DNA of 64,000 bases, from assembly GCA_951394405.1 (NCBI GenBank), contig OX596336.1, positions 2,790,001 through 2,854,000 on the forward strand, read 5' to 3'. Below the pieces are notes generated by a model. It made no database searches. It was not told the DNA's origin and was given only the letters and a program-made list of their open reading frames with translations. Source of the DNA: Coprinellus micaceus (taxonomy: Eukaryota > Basidiomycota > Agaricomycetes > Agaricales > Psathyrellaceae). This document shows positions 47,623 to 57,778 of this stretch, in pieces. Within the stretch, counting starts at the first letter, position 1. Each line of letters starts with the position of its first letter. The translations under genes were made by a program, and so were the position numbers.

Positions 47623-48620
47623 TCATTTCGTCTTGGTCTTCGGAGCCTTCGCAGGACCAAACACCTTTCGGCGCTGGCTAATCATGTAGGTGTACATGAT
47701 ATAGAGACCTGATGCAAACACTCTGAGAATCGTTTCAAATCACCGGTGAGGGGAATCGACTCACCAGGCCACCAAATGGCGAATAGGAACGCCCTGCCAA
47801 AGTCCCACAAGGCCCACTTGCCTTCCAAGGGACGAGAGTTGGGAAGGGTCGCGAAGGTGATGAAGGCTTCAGAGCCCGCGCCGAGGGGATAGAGGACGTA
47901 AAATGTGGTGTAGCGGAGCCACAAGAGGAAGCGGGGGTTCAGTCCAACGAGGTTGAGCGCGTAGAAGGTGTATCGAATGACCTCGGTGAAGGACCAAGCG
48001 AAAACCATGGAAGCGAAAAGAGGGCTGGAGTGAACCTAGAATTCAATTAGCCCAGCGGAGATTACGGGGCAACTGGTAGGGACGCACCTCAGGGAACCTA
48101 TCCAAGATACCCCAAACCAAGAACAAGCGACTTGCGACCTGCATCGCGGTAGTCACAACGGGACTCCTAACCCACCCAAGCGCGGCATGTACGACCTCCA
48201 GGATCGCGAAGCTCTGGACAAATGTAGTCGCAGCTCCTGCACGCGCGTGTGCGGTCGCCGCCCTCGCAAGGACAGGCTTCACCGAAGCGGGGAGCCGCTG
48301 GCACAATTCATTCAGGGGGGGGCCAGCTTGCGCACCAAGGTAGGTCACCACACGCGAAAAGACTCCGGAGGAAGCAGTCGCCTTCGCCGCGACGAAACTG
48401 TCTGACTGGCCATCGAGGTTGAAGAGGTGGATGACGATGAGGGCCAGAACATATCCCCAACCCGCGGTGGAGAGCGCGTTGTATGCGACCAGGTAGAATT
48501 TGATAGGTGCGGGGGTTGCTGGTACGAATTGTGAATGTCAGCCATGGATTGAGAGGAAGAAACAGACTGGAACACACCTCTCTGAGGCTTGCTACCGCCC
48601 TGCTTTGTGTCCTTTGCCAT
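47623..48620 (-). CDS. PHS1: Very-long-chain 3-hydroxyacyl-CoA dehydratase
   Basis: This ER membrane enzyme carries out the third step of very-long-chain fatty acid elongation, removing water from 3-hydroxyacyl-CoA. Typical blocks are FYLVAYNALSTAGWGYVLAL, LEVVHAALGWVRSPVVTTAM, FAWSFTEVIRYTFYALNLVG (with the Glu and Tyr region of the active site) and LRYTTFYVLYPLGAGSEA. Several membrane helices are evident. Exons: 48620-48578, 48518-48088, 48035-47765 and 47708-47623, 276 residues. The C-terminus ends KTKTK, a KXKXX ER-retrieval signal. Confidence 0.93.
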
Positions 48621-49027
48621 CTCGACGGTGTTGGTGGTGGTGATGACGCAGCAAGACACGGCTCGCCCGGGCGCCTACATCTGTAGCCGGTTTTCTCGTG
48701 ATCTCATTGGATGCGCCGTTGGCCCTTGGGGAAGAGTAAGTATATTGAGAGGATATCGGTGAGTAGGTTCTACGGAGAGGCACATTCTGAGGGATATGTA
48801 TGGGGTAAATGAACGTGTAGGTATAGGGTTGAAGAGGGTAACGCATGTCGAGAAAACCAGGAGAAACAACAGAACACACACACACACAAGTCGGATAATG
48901 TGAGAAGAGGAGAGAACACTTGGAGAATCCCGCACAACATGATTGGTACAGTTACACCACACCGCACTTTGACAGAGTGCTCGGATGGGGGGGTATACAA
49001 AAAGAGTGAAACAAATCAACGAGAGTG
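48621..49027. other. Intergenic, no gene seen
   Basis: About 400 bp with the PHS1 promoter and the 3' region of the phosphatase gene. It has a short AC run (about 48,876-48,890) and pyrimidine-rich stretches on the minus strand. No gene is supported. Confidence 0.4.
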
Positions 49028-50588
49028 TTACCGCGTTCCATCCAGGATTCCGCGGATGTCAGGTACAGAGGTCAGGTCAGCGAGGAAGGGGACTAAATCC
49101 GTCAGTTCGGCGTCGTGAGGGTCGTTAAACCAAGAGGAGACGGGGACAGCGTTGTTGGGGTGGAAAATATACGAGGCGGGAGAATTGTCGAGAATGATGG
49201 TGTCGGCGATAGGTCTGCCGAGTTGTGACAGGTCTTTGACGTAGTTGCCCTTGTGGTTGTAGCAGCTTTCTCTGAACAGGCGGTGGGCGACGACCTTGTG
49301 GATGTCGAGTTTGTCCAAAACGGGGTCAGCGTACTAAAAAGGGACGCATCAGCACATTTTTTCTCCCCCGTCACATTGTGCGAGGCGGCCACGCACCTTG
49401 GACAAGCTCGCAGTAAACACCACAATTTCGTATATCTCGCCCATCTTCTTGAGAAAGTCGTCCACACCGGGACGCTTGAGGACGTGGAAATGGTGCCAGT
49501 GGTACTCAATCTCCACAGGAACAATGAAATCTGCCTGTTGGACGGCCTAGAGACGGAGATTAAGGCGTGTGATACGCAACACGTTGACTGGACGCCACAC
49601 GCACCTTGAAGCTACTGTGGACAAGGGTTTCGTCGAGATCGAGAACCAAGCACTTGCGTCCTGCGTGTTCGGGCGCGATGGGCGGAAGGAGGGGTTTAGG
49701 GGTGCCGTCCTGGGGAGGTGCCAATGTCAGCGAAATGTGCTGGAATAGAGGGAAAAGGTGACGCGTACGGGGCCTATGGGAATGCCTGAGCCACCGGCCT
49801 TGATCAGACGCTCCTCCTCATCCTGCTCGTGCTGGATGCGGGTGATCTCCTCGTCCTCTGAGGTCGTCGCTACTGAGCCGTCTGAGGACTCCCGGGTGGG
49901 TGTGCGACTGATTTCAATGGTGCCCGTGGAACCTGGGGGCTGGACTGCGCCCGACGTGAGGCCATCCGTCTCCTCGGGTGGGAGAGTGTGGGTATGGATG
50001 GGTATAGGGACGACGACCTCGCTGTCGGGAGTTGGAGGGGCGCGGGACGAGGGCGGATCCGGAATGAAGCCTGCTGCCGTCGCTGGAGACTCTAGCTCTT
50101 CCTCTTTGCCTTCGCCCTGGGCGCCTAACTCTCCGGGCTTTGGAATGGTCAGCTCGGGGAGGGGCGGGGGCGAGGCGGGGAGTTTCTGGTCGAGGGGTGG
50201 GTCCTCTCCGCGGCCGTTCTGGGGCTCCTCAATGGGGGGCACGCAGGGGACGACCCTGGTGAATGCGCGCGAGAAGATGTTGGTGCGGGGCGGGCGCGGG
50301 GAGGGTGGGCCCTGCTTGGCGATGGAGTGGCCGGGGGAGGAGGAGAGGGCATCTGGAGACGGGGCAGATTTGGAGGACTTGCGGCGGTAGAAGGGGGTGC
50401 GACGGGCACTGGAGGCGAGAGAGGCCTGCTCGCGATCGGGGTCGGGGTCGTCTGGGTGGGCGGACGTGTCTGTGTGTGTTCAGAGGGGGCGGGGTGTGTG
50501 CGGAAAAAGACATACTGGAGCTGGTGGGGGAGTCCTTCTTGGGAGGGCCAAACAGCTTTTGGCGGAAGGAGACCTTTGTGGAGGCCAT
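49028..50588 (-). CDS. PSR1-like FCP/SCP-family phosphatase, paralog A
   Basis: A small CTD-phosphatase-like enzyme. In yeast Psr1 sits at the plasma membrane and acts in the salt and general stress response. The HAD catalytic motif is [13 protein letters not shown]; then [74 protein letters not shown] and [18 protein letters not shown]. The N-terminal 300 residues are Pro/Ser/Glu-rich and end in [14 protein letters not shown] and GSGIPIGPV, both shared with paralog B at 57,779. Exon 1 starts at ATG 50,588 ([14 protein letters not shown]). At least five exons. It lacks an N-terminal cysteine pair for palmitoylation that Psr1 has. Confidence 0.88.
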
Positions 50589-50733
50589 ACGAGGAGATGG
50601 AGGTTGTCGGTCCCTGGCGGTCCTCGCTTGGCCCTGGAGTCACGGGGTGTGTGTTTGTTTGGCTGGTGCACCGCTTTGGCACCGCATTGGTCAACCTGAT
50701 TCGCTCTCTGACCACTCTCTTACTAATCGCACA

Positions 50734-51549
50734 ATGCTATCGTTTCAGCAGCAGCACCAGGATGATATTCATTTGCAGCAGCACCCCACAATGCGTCTCC
50801 GCGACGACCCCCCCGCAATAACGCCCCCTGCCCGCCAGTCCAAGAAGCGCAAGTCGCCCCCAAACGTCCCCCCCGACCCCCAGTCTCAGTCTCAGCAGCA
50901 GCAGCAACAGCCCCCGCCGCCCCCGCCCCAGCAGTCCCTCCAGCACGTTCTTCCCCCGCCCCACGCCCTCATGCACCCAATGCCTCCTGGCCAGATGCCC
51001 CCCGGCTTCGGCTATCCAGTCGATTACACCCCCGGCGGCCTCCCCCCTCCTGGAATGCCCCAGCCACCCCCCCAGCAGCCCCCCCAGCAACAGTCCCCCG
51101 ATCAGAGGCAGGGTTCCGCAGGGCCAAGTGGCGGCCGCGCACTGAGCAACAGCAAGCGTGCAGAGCAGAACAGAAAGGCCCAGCGCGCATTCAGGGAGCG
51201 CCGCGACCAGTACGTCTTCTTCCTTATGGGCGAGCCTCGTTCTGAGACAGTCGCCAGACACGTCAAATTCCTCGAGTCCCGTTCCCAGCTTCTCGATGCT
51301 GCGCTGCAGTCCGCCGACGAGGCCAATCGCAGATGGGAAGAATGCCGAGCCTTGGTCGATCAGCTCCGGGTCGAAAATGCCGCCCTCCGCGCAGCGCTCA
51401 GCCAGGCATCCCTCCTTCCCCAGAACCCTCCGCCCCAGCCACAACAGCAGCACGCTCCTCCACCGGGCCCCTCATTCGAAGAACAGGCCAACGCAGCAGC
51501 TGAGAACCTCCAGGAGGCCCCAGCCCAGGAGCAGCAGACGGGTGATTGA
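50734..51549 (+). CDS. bZIP transcription factor, Yap/Pap1 (AP-1-like) type
   Basis: A nuclear DNA-binding factor. The basic region NSKRAEQNRKAQRAFRERRD has the fungal AP-1 signature N-x-x-A-Q-x-x-F-R; fungal Yap proteins often control oxidative, metal or drug stress. The zipper follows (HVKFLESRSQLL, then ADEANRRWEECRALVDQLRV). The N-terminal third is rich in Gln and Pro (QPPPPPPQQSLQHVLP), as is the C-terminus. I see no cysteine-rich redox domain. Exons: 50734-51209 and 51258-51549, 255 residues. The 48-bp intron falls between basic region and zipper, keeps frame and has no stop. Start is divergent from phosphatase A, with 145 bp between them. Confidence 0.9.
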   Translation: MLSFQQQHQDDIHLQQHPTMRLRDDPPAITPPARQSKKRKSPPNVPPDPQSQSQQQQQQPPPPPPQQSLQHVLPPPHALMHPMPPGQMPPGFGYPVDYTPGGLPPPGMPQPPPQQPPQQQSPDQRQGSAGPSGGRALSNSKRAEQNRKAQRAFRERRDQYVFFLMGEPRSETVARHVKFLESRSQLLDAALQSADEANRRWEECRALVDQLRVENAALRAALSQASLLPQNPPPQPQQQHAPPPGPSFEEQANAAAENLQEAPAQEQQTGD

Positions 51550-52147
51550 GCAGACACTGTCGATGGAGCCCTCCGTCCCCGTTTCGGACTTGTTGTACCC
51601 CTAGTAAAGCCTTGTTTCCGCAGATAATGTCGAAAAGTCCCGTAGTCAGTCCGACGAGATGGTGTTACAGAGGTGAAAGGTCGAAAGAGAAATGAAAACG
51701 TTGTAACGAGTTGACAAAGCGAGTTACATAAAAACCATCTTTGTCATCCAGCGTGCTGGCTTACAACAGGGCTAGCCGACGCTGGAGGCCCGTCAAACGC
51801 AGGCGCCAAAGGGCACGACCGTCCCAACGAACGGCCCTCGACGATGACGAGATCATGGGCGCGCAGATCCTAGTATTTTGGGGCATACATCCCCCCCCTG
51901 GCCGTCGCAAAACCTCGGGGAAACGGTGGGCGATACTTATATTTGGGACGATATTCTTTCCCTAGAAGCTGGCCAGGGCTTCTAGGGCTGCACATATCCG
52001 GCTCTGCAGTCGTCTCCTCACCCCATGCTGTGCTCCCTCCCAGAGCCCCTCTCAGCCCTCCCCTGCCGAAAGACACGGCCAGCACCGTCACGTGCCAGCT
52101 CAAACAGTCGCGTCGCGGTTTCATTTAGCGCTTGGACTCGGACGCCC
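51550..52147. other. Intergenic, no gene seen
   Basis: About 600 bp between the bZIP stop and the likely start of the OB-fold gene, both on the plus strand. An in-frame ATG at 52,025 could extend the next gene by 41 residues, but that extension has no special features. Nothing else is recognised. Confidence 0.4.
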
Positions 52148-54021
52148 ATGTCAGGCCCACTGCAGCCTTGGATTGGAAAGTACCTGCTCGGGATTGCGGA
52201 AACACATGGAGGGGATCTGGTCGCGCTGAAATGGTGCGATAAATCAGAGAAGGGCCAAGTCATCCGGGTACGAGTTGCTCTACGTTTGTTGAACATGCCC
52301 TGACGATGTACTAGTTCATGACAGCTGCACAGAATTATGCCATCATCTGGGGCATGCTTTCTGACGGAGAATACTCCGTCCCTGTGAAGATTCTAAAGGA
52401 TGCAGTCGTAGAGGATCGACAGTTAGCTCGCTCGCGAATCTACTCCAGTCCTCTGCGCTGAAACGCATACTACAGGTTGCACGACGACGCATTACCTGCC
52501 AGCTCCATCATCTCGGTACAGAAATTCAAAGTCGTCAGCACACGTGTCCCTCACGGAAACGGTCCTGGTCTTTCCTCTGACCCCCGCCTTGTCATCGAAT
52601 GTGCTGCGTTCGGCCGCTCAGCGAGGAATGTCGATACCAAGATCTTGGGGACGCCCAAGCCGATTACGTGTCACGAGGATCTCAAACTTTGGTCAGAAGG
52701 GCTGGCGAAAGGTGGTGGTGCCGGGTGAGAGTGTGAGGGAAAGCCTAAATTCCGAGTGCTAACAATCCACAGAAACATTATCAAGCTCAGAAAACAGGCA
52801 GCGTCAACCATACCAGCCAAAGCGCCAGCGGCACCTCCACCACCTATCACCTCTGAACAGAAGAAGCTAGTGAGTTATATAAATAGCCTTCAGACCTTGT
52901 ACCTCATCAAAGTAAAAGGTTCAGCATCGACGTCGGGCCCCGCCCGAGGTGATCTCGGAAGGGGTCGAAACCTTCATAGGTGAGCCCCCATTTCCGTTGC
53001 CAATCAGGTCTCGGGCATAACCTCGGCGTGTGCAGTCGATGGCATGCTACTCTGGACCATAAACTTCAAGGGACAGGCGGGTTCGGAGTCCATTGACCTG
53101 TCCCATCTGGCACCTAAGAAACCGAAACCTGAACCGGCTCAACCAAAACGACGAGAACTCACACCCAGAGTGGTGCCCACCACACCAATTCGAGCGGCGT
53201 CGGCGGTTGCCATGGCTTCCTCCTCGCCAGAAGTGTTCGTAGAAGATTGGGACCCCACGCCTCAGCGAACGCGGACCGAGACGCACCTCCCCCCACCCTC
53301 AACGGACCAGCCTCGGATATCTGCATCACAGCTTCTCCTTAGTGACACAGACCTGCCCGAGCCCGAGACGGAGGACAACGCTTCGATGCCACAGCAACCC
53401 GAGGACGAGACGCTCTCTTCGAGCATCCCGAAACCGTCTCAACCCACCTTGGATGAGGACAAGATGGACTTGGATCCCGAGCGACCGATATCGTACGAGC
53501 AGCCATACCCCGCCGAGTCGCGCAAGGTACCTCGCCCGCCTACTCCGAAACGGCTTCCTTCCAAGGACAAAGAAGGGCCCGGAATCGTGCTGGTTCCTAA
53601 TTCCGATGTTTCCATGACAGGCTCTTCGCAGCCGCAGGGGGTGTCACAAGAAGCACCTCCTGCCAAGGTCCTTCGAAAAGCGCTCTCCCAACTTGATGTT
53701 AATTCTCAGAGTCAGGGGTCTGTTCCCGAGCACACGACGAAGAGCAGACAGCCTCCCCCGAGTCGTGGGACAAAGCGGTCGGGTGTGCATTTGAGTCAGG
53801 AATATGACGGGGACGAGGAGTCGATGGAGAAGCTGGGCGTGACGCGGGCTGGGAAAAAGAATCGCACGGAAGGAGGGCGAGGCACGACAAATGTCGCAAG
53901 AACTGGGAAGAGGAGAGTAGATAGGTTTTCCGAGTATCCATGGCCCATTGTCAGCGCAGGGGAGGTGCTCAAGATTCTGGCGGAGACGGATGAGCGGCGG
54001 CGCGGGAGAAATGAAATATAA
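52148..54021 (+). CDS. Candidate shelterin subunit TPP1/Tpz1-like, N-terminal OB fold
   Basis: The N-terminal 110 residues fit the OB fold of TPP1/Tpz1, the telomere protein that joins Pot1 to the rest of shelterin and recruits telomerase. Features are PLQPWIGKYLLG (the PWI start is typical), KGQVIRFMTAAQNYAIIWGM, LSDGEYSVPVKILKDAV and PASSIISVQKFKVVSTRV. The remainder is a second conserved-looking stretch (about 115-240) and a long Pro/Ser/Glu-rich disordered tail with the basic RGTKRSGVHLSQ; it ends in YPWPIVSAGEVLKILAETDE. Exons with consistent phases: 52148-52267, 52315-52421, 52476-52724, 52773-52948 and 53036-54021, 545 residues. Other OB-fold proteins are possible; family assignment is by motif pattern only. 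Confidence 0.55.
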
Positions 54022-54099
54022 TTAGGAATTACTTACATAATACGATGACTGGAGTTGGATTTGTGTTTTTGCAGTTGCTCTCCGACTCGCTCATCGTTG

Positions 54100-56991
54100 C
54101 GGACGACGAGCAGCGTCCTGTGCCATCGCCACCACGTCGTCCAGCCATCGCTCGCCACCGTCTGGTATCCCCCGACACCGCTGGGCCTCGACGGCGAGCT
54201 CCTCGTCGTCCATCGGCAAGCTGTCCCCACCGCCCCCTGCTCCGAGTTCGCTCCCTGCCCAGCACCCAGGCTCTGCCCCGACAGCGTCCTCGTGGAGAGA
54301 TCTCTTCTTTCTGCTCATGAGCGTTTCCTTTGCCTGTCTCAGCATCATGTCCCTCCGCAACCCATTTGCAGAGCTCGCAACCATCGCCCTGGGCAAGAGC
54401 GATCTCCAGTCCATCTTCTGTCTCGTCGTATTTTGTATAGTAACCCTCGTCCTCGGCAAGTCGTTCTCCCTCGTTGCATACGTCTCTCAGGCTCATATAG
54501 TCGCCTCTGACACGCAGCATACCTCACAAACCCAACCGAAAACTCGTTTCGAACCTATCTCACTGAACAGTCATTCCGCCATCACCTCAGCCGCCTCGAT
54601 GACACCCTCGACACCGAGCACGGCGTCCATGAAGGGCTAGCCTCTCGCTCACTGCACTCGGCATGCATCTCGCGCTCAGCCAAGGCCCCTACCGCTGATC
54701 GTAACGGTCCTTTTCACTTTGCAAACCGCGCATCGATATCTCTCCGCACTCCCAAGCACGTTTTCCATAGTTTTGCCATTTTCACCATCGCAGCTATGGT
54801 TCCCGTGCAGAAAGGAAATAGCTCGCAGTCGGATGAAACGGACGGATGGTCCATATCGGATTCGTGGTACATTGGCGCTTTTGGAAAATGGTGGAGAGGC
54901 GGAGTCTGGGAGACCTGGTATCAGGATGTCATTGCCCGTTCCAAGGATGAGGAGGGTTGGAGCTCTGGGATTCTAAGCATGAAAAATCTGGATATGCTGC
55001 CCGACTTTCATGGTGCGTCAATCCTCATACATGCCGTAAGACAAAGCTTTTTTACTCAACGTGCTGCAGCGGGATCCTTCTTGCCGAAGACCCTGCCATA
55101 CCACCTTTCAAAGCAGTCGCCGCCCAAACTCAGGAACCGCGATCATCCCGTCCGCAAGTCACCGTCTCGAAACAGCAGTCCACCCCCTCTTTCGAAGACG
55201 GCATCGCTTCCCCTGCATACGAAACGGGTCCCTGCCACATCTCAGTCTGAGCGATGCGACTTCCTCCCCTCAACCAAGTCAAAGTCATGTATGCCCCCCG
55301 TCGCTGCGCACAGCATCCCCTCCCGATCTACGTTATTCGACCAGTCACCTGTGATTGCCGAGGTCCTCCGTCAAATATCTGTATCAACAGCGTCTGTGCA
55401 GGACCTCCGCACCCAATACAACGAACACCAGGCGACCGCATCCCAATCTCGTCAAATCCTCACTATCGAACTTGATTCCCACCGTGAACGCAAGCGTCAA
55501 GAAGATGCCTCGCGGTTAGAGATGAAGTCCAAGACCAAGCAACTTGATGACCAGAAGCGCACCGCAGAAGGACTTAAACGCGAAGCGGAGAGGAAACTCA
55601 AGTCTGCACGGACGACACGCGATAACGCATTACAGCGCATAGAATATCTGGACAATGAAGTGGCCTCGCTGCAGGACCGCACCAAAGACGATCGCGCCTT
55701 CCTCGCACACAATAGCGCGGAGGTGTCTGAGGTTGAGCAGGAGCTCTCGCAGGCTTTGGAACTCAAAAGATCCGAGATCAAGGCTGCTGAGGAAGCGTTG
55801 CTCAGGCTGAATCGTCGATCGCGGGAGCTGGAAGAGAAGCTCGCAATGGAACGCGAACGGCTCGAATCCCTCAAGGAGAAGACTGAGCGTCGTCTGAAGG
55901 AACAAGAACAGTCGCCCCCGGCGTTTCTTGGACGTTCCGTGGTCGATGGCGCCGCCGATTCTTCCTACCAGCCACGGCCGCATGCCACCGAACCCGATGG
56001 CTACCTCTACCCCGTCCACGATCTTCCAGCACACGGAATCGACTCGCCCTCATCTCCTGTCTATCCGGATGGAGGGCATGCTTCTTTGCATCCGTATGGC
56101 ATGTACAACGAAGACATTCCACTGGCCGATTCCCCGTCAGGCGACATGAAAGGCTATTCGCCTACCGAACTCGACCTCTCTCTTGCCATCAGGCGTACCC
56201 AGGCGTACCCCATCGGTCACAGTTCATCCGAACATCGTGTGGAATCGTCGAAGTCCCTCCAGCTGGAGAACGACCCTACTTTCAACAAGGCGTGGAATAG
56301 CTCGCTGTATTCTCTGCCGTCAATGGATAACACTTCGACCACCGATGTTCAAGCCCCAAACCTGGCACACGACCACGACTTTTCCCTGGGTACTGGTTCC
56401 ATGAACGGACACTATGCTTGGTCCCGTCAAGGTTCCGGAATCACCGACGAATTGGGCTTCATTCGCGACGATTTTACCAACCTTGTCCGAGGCGCTTCCA
56501 CAGGCGGGCGCTCCAAGAAAGGCTTGAACCCCAGTGCTAAGGCGTTCAGTCTTCCGCGGAAGCGCTCTCCCCCAGGCCCACTCAAATCCACGAACCCGGG
56601 TAGCATGACCTACGATGCGCTCAACCCCAACGGCCTTGTCACTAGCGTCCTACCCTCGGCGAGTTCCTCCCTCCTTCGCGCGTTTGCTCCCTCGCGGGCA
56701 GAACGGGAGGCCTTGCAAAGGGCGCTAGGCGGATCTACGAACAACAGCCTCGAGCGCCTGCCCAGTTTAAGCGAGGTTGGAAGTATACCGTCTTCCCCAA
56801 CGCACGTGCACGCTTCCGCACTGAGCGTTCACCCCCTCGACCTCGCCCATACCCGTACGGCGAAAGACTCGGTGGCATCCAAGACCTTCAACTTGCCATC
56901 CTGGTTGACGGCTTTGCCCAATATCAAGAAGTCTCGTTTTAAGCCATGGGACGACGATGAGCCGTTGCCCACCACCAACGGTAATGGGTAG
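54100..56991 (+). CDS. Coiled-coil protein of unknown function, 5' gene structure uncertain
   Basis: The 3' part is solid. From about 55,320 to TAG at 56,991 a long frame encodes about 150 residues of coiled coil (VLRQISVSTASVQDLRTQYN, SRELEEKLAMERERLESLKE) and then a Ser/Pro/His-rich region with an ordered-looking end (FNLPSWLTALPNIKKSRFKP). Upstream, C-rich third positions suggest exons from about 54,110: LATVWYPPTPLGLDGELLVV, then LATIALGKSDLQS, then SFRHHLSRLDDTLDTEHGVH, a hydrophobic piece HSFAIFTIAAM and GWSISDSWYIGAFGKWWRGG. Introns near 54,312-54,373 and 54,430-54,520 join these. Whether these belong to the same gene as the coiled coil, and where the start codon is, I cannot decide. 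No family is recognised. Confidence 0.55.
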
Positions 56992-57778
56992 TAGGCTGTC
57001 GGCCGAAAGTCGTTGTCGAGCAAGGGGAGAGAGTTAGCCGTTGGAGCGAGAGTGCGTTCGGCTGCTAGAGTTGATGAACGTTCTGTTGTCGTGTTTCTTT
57101 TCTTGAAGTCTGAAAGTGCAATCTATCGCATCGTAAATATTATCTCGTCCAGAGAAGAGTCGTTTTCTTGCTGTCGCATCGTGTAAATCAAGTAGCTCAA
57201 TTATAACTGTCCATTGACCGTGCCTTCATGAGCGCTCAATGTCCCATTGAAGCCGACGTTCACGTTCACCCAGAGGCTTCGCAAATGGTCATGAAATTCA
57301 TCACTGTCGTAAAGTAGGTTTGTAAAAACAACCGGTAGAGTAATGCCCGACCTAGCTCATCACAGCGCCTGCGGGGAAGACGAACGAAGGCTCTGGTACA
57401 TCGACAGGAAAGTACGGGTGCAACTGGAATAGCGAGAAAGGGTGGAAAGGTAGAAGGAATGACAAGGTGGTGTAGGAATGGGTGGTGGATGTACCGCGCC
57501 GGTCGCCGTCAGATTATCTGTCCAAAGAATTATAGAGTTCGTACAAAAAGCCCAGACGAAAACAACCTGACTCGGGTAGGGTAATGCGAGGATGACAAGG
57601 AAGCACAGCGCAACGAAAGTAGTGGACAACACCAACCCGTGTGTGGTATGCGAAGACGGGGATATATAGAGGTATAATCAGGACGATAATAATGAGCTGA
57701 TAAAACAAGAAAGCTATGATGCTGGAGCAGACAGAGAGAGTCCAATGCAGTTGAATATTTGGCTGATCGTGGAGACCG
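56992..57778. other. Intergenic between convergent genes, no gene seen
   Basis: About 790 bp hold the 3' ends of the coiled-coil gene and of phosphatase B. Short frames on the minus strand are not protein-like. No element or RNA gene is recognised. Confidence 0.4.

Noticed and set aside
50737..51453. 238-codon minus-strand frame over the bZIP gene
   Set aside because: Low-complexity Gly/Leu product from Pro/Gln codons read backwards.
54029..54520. Minus-strand frames of 122-163 codons
   Set aside because: GC-rich shadow; third-position pattern favours the plus strand, although expression data would be needed to be certain.
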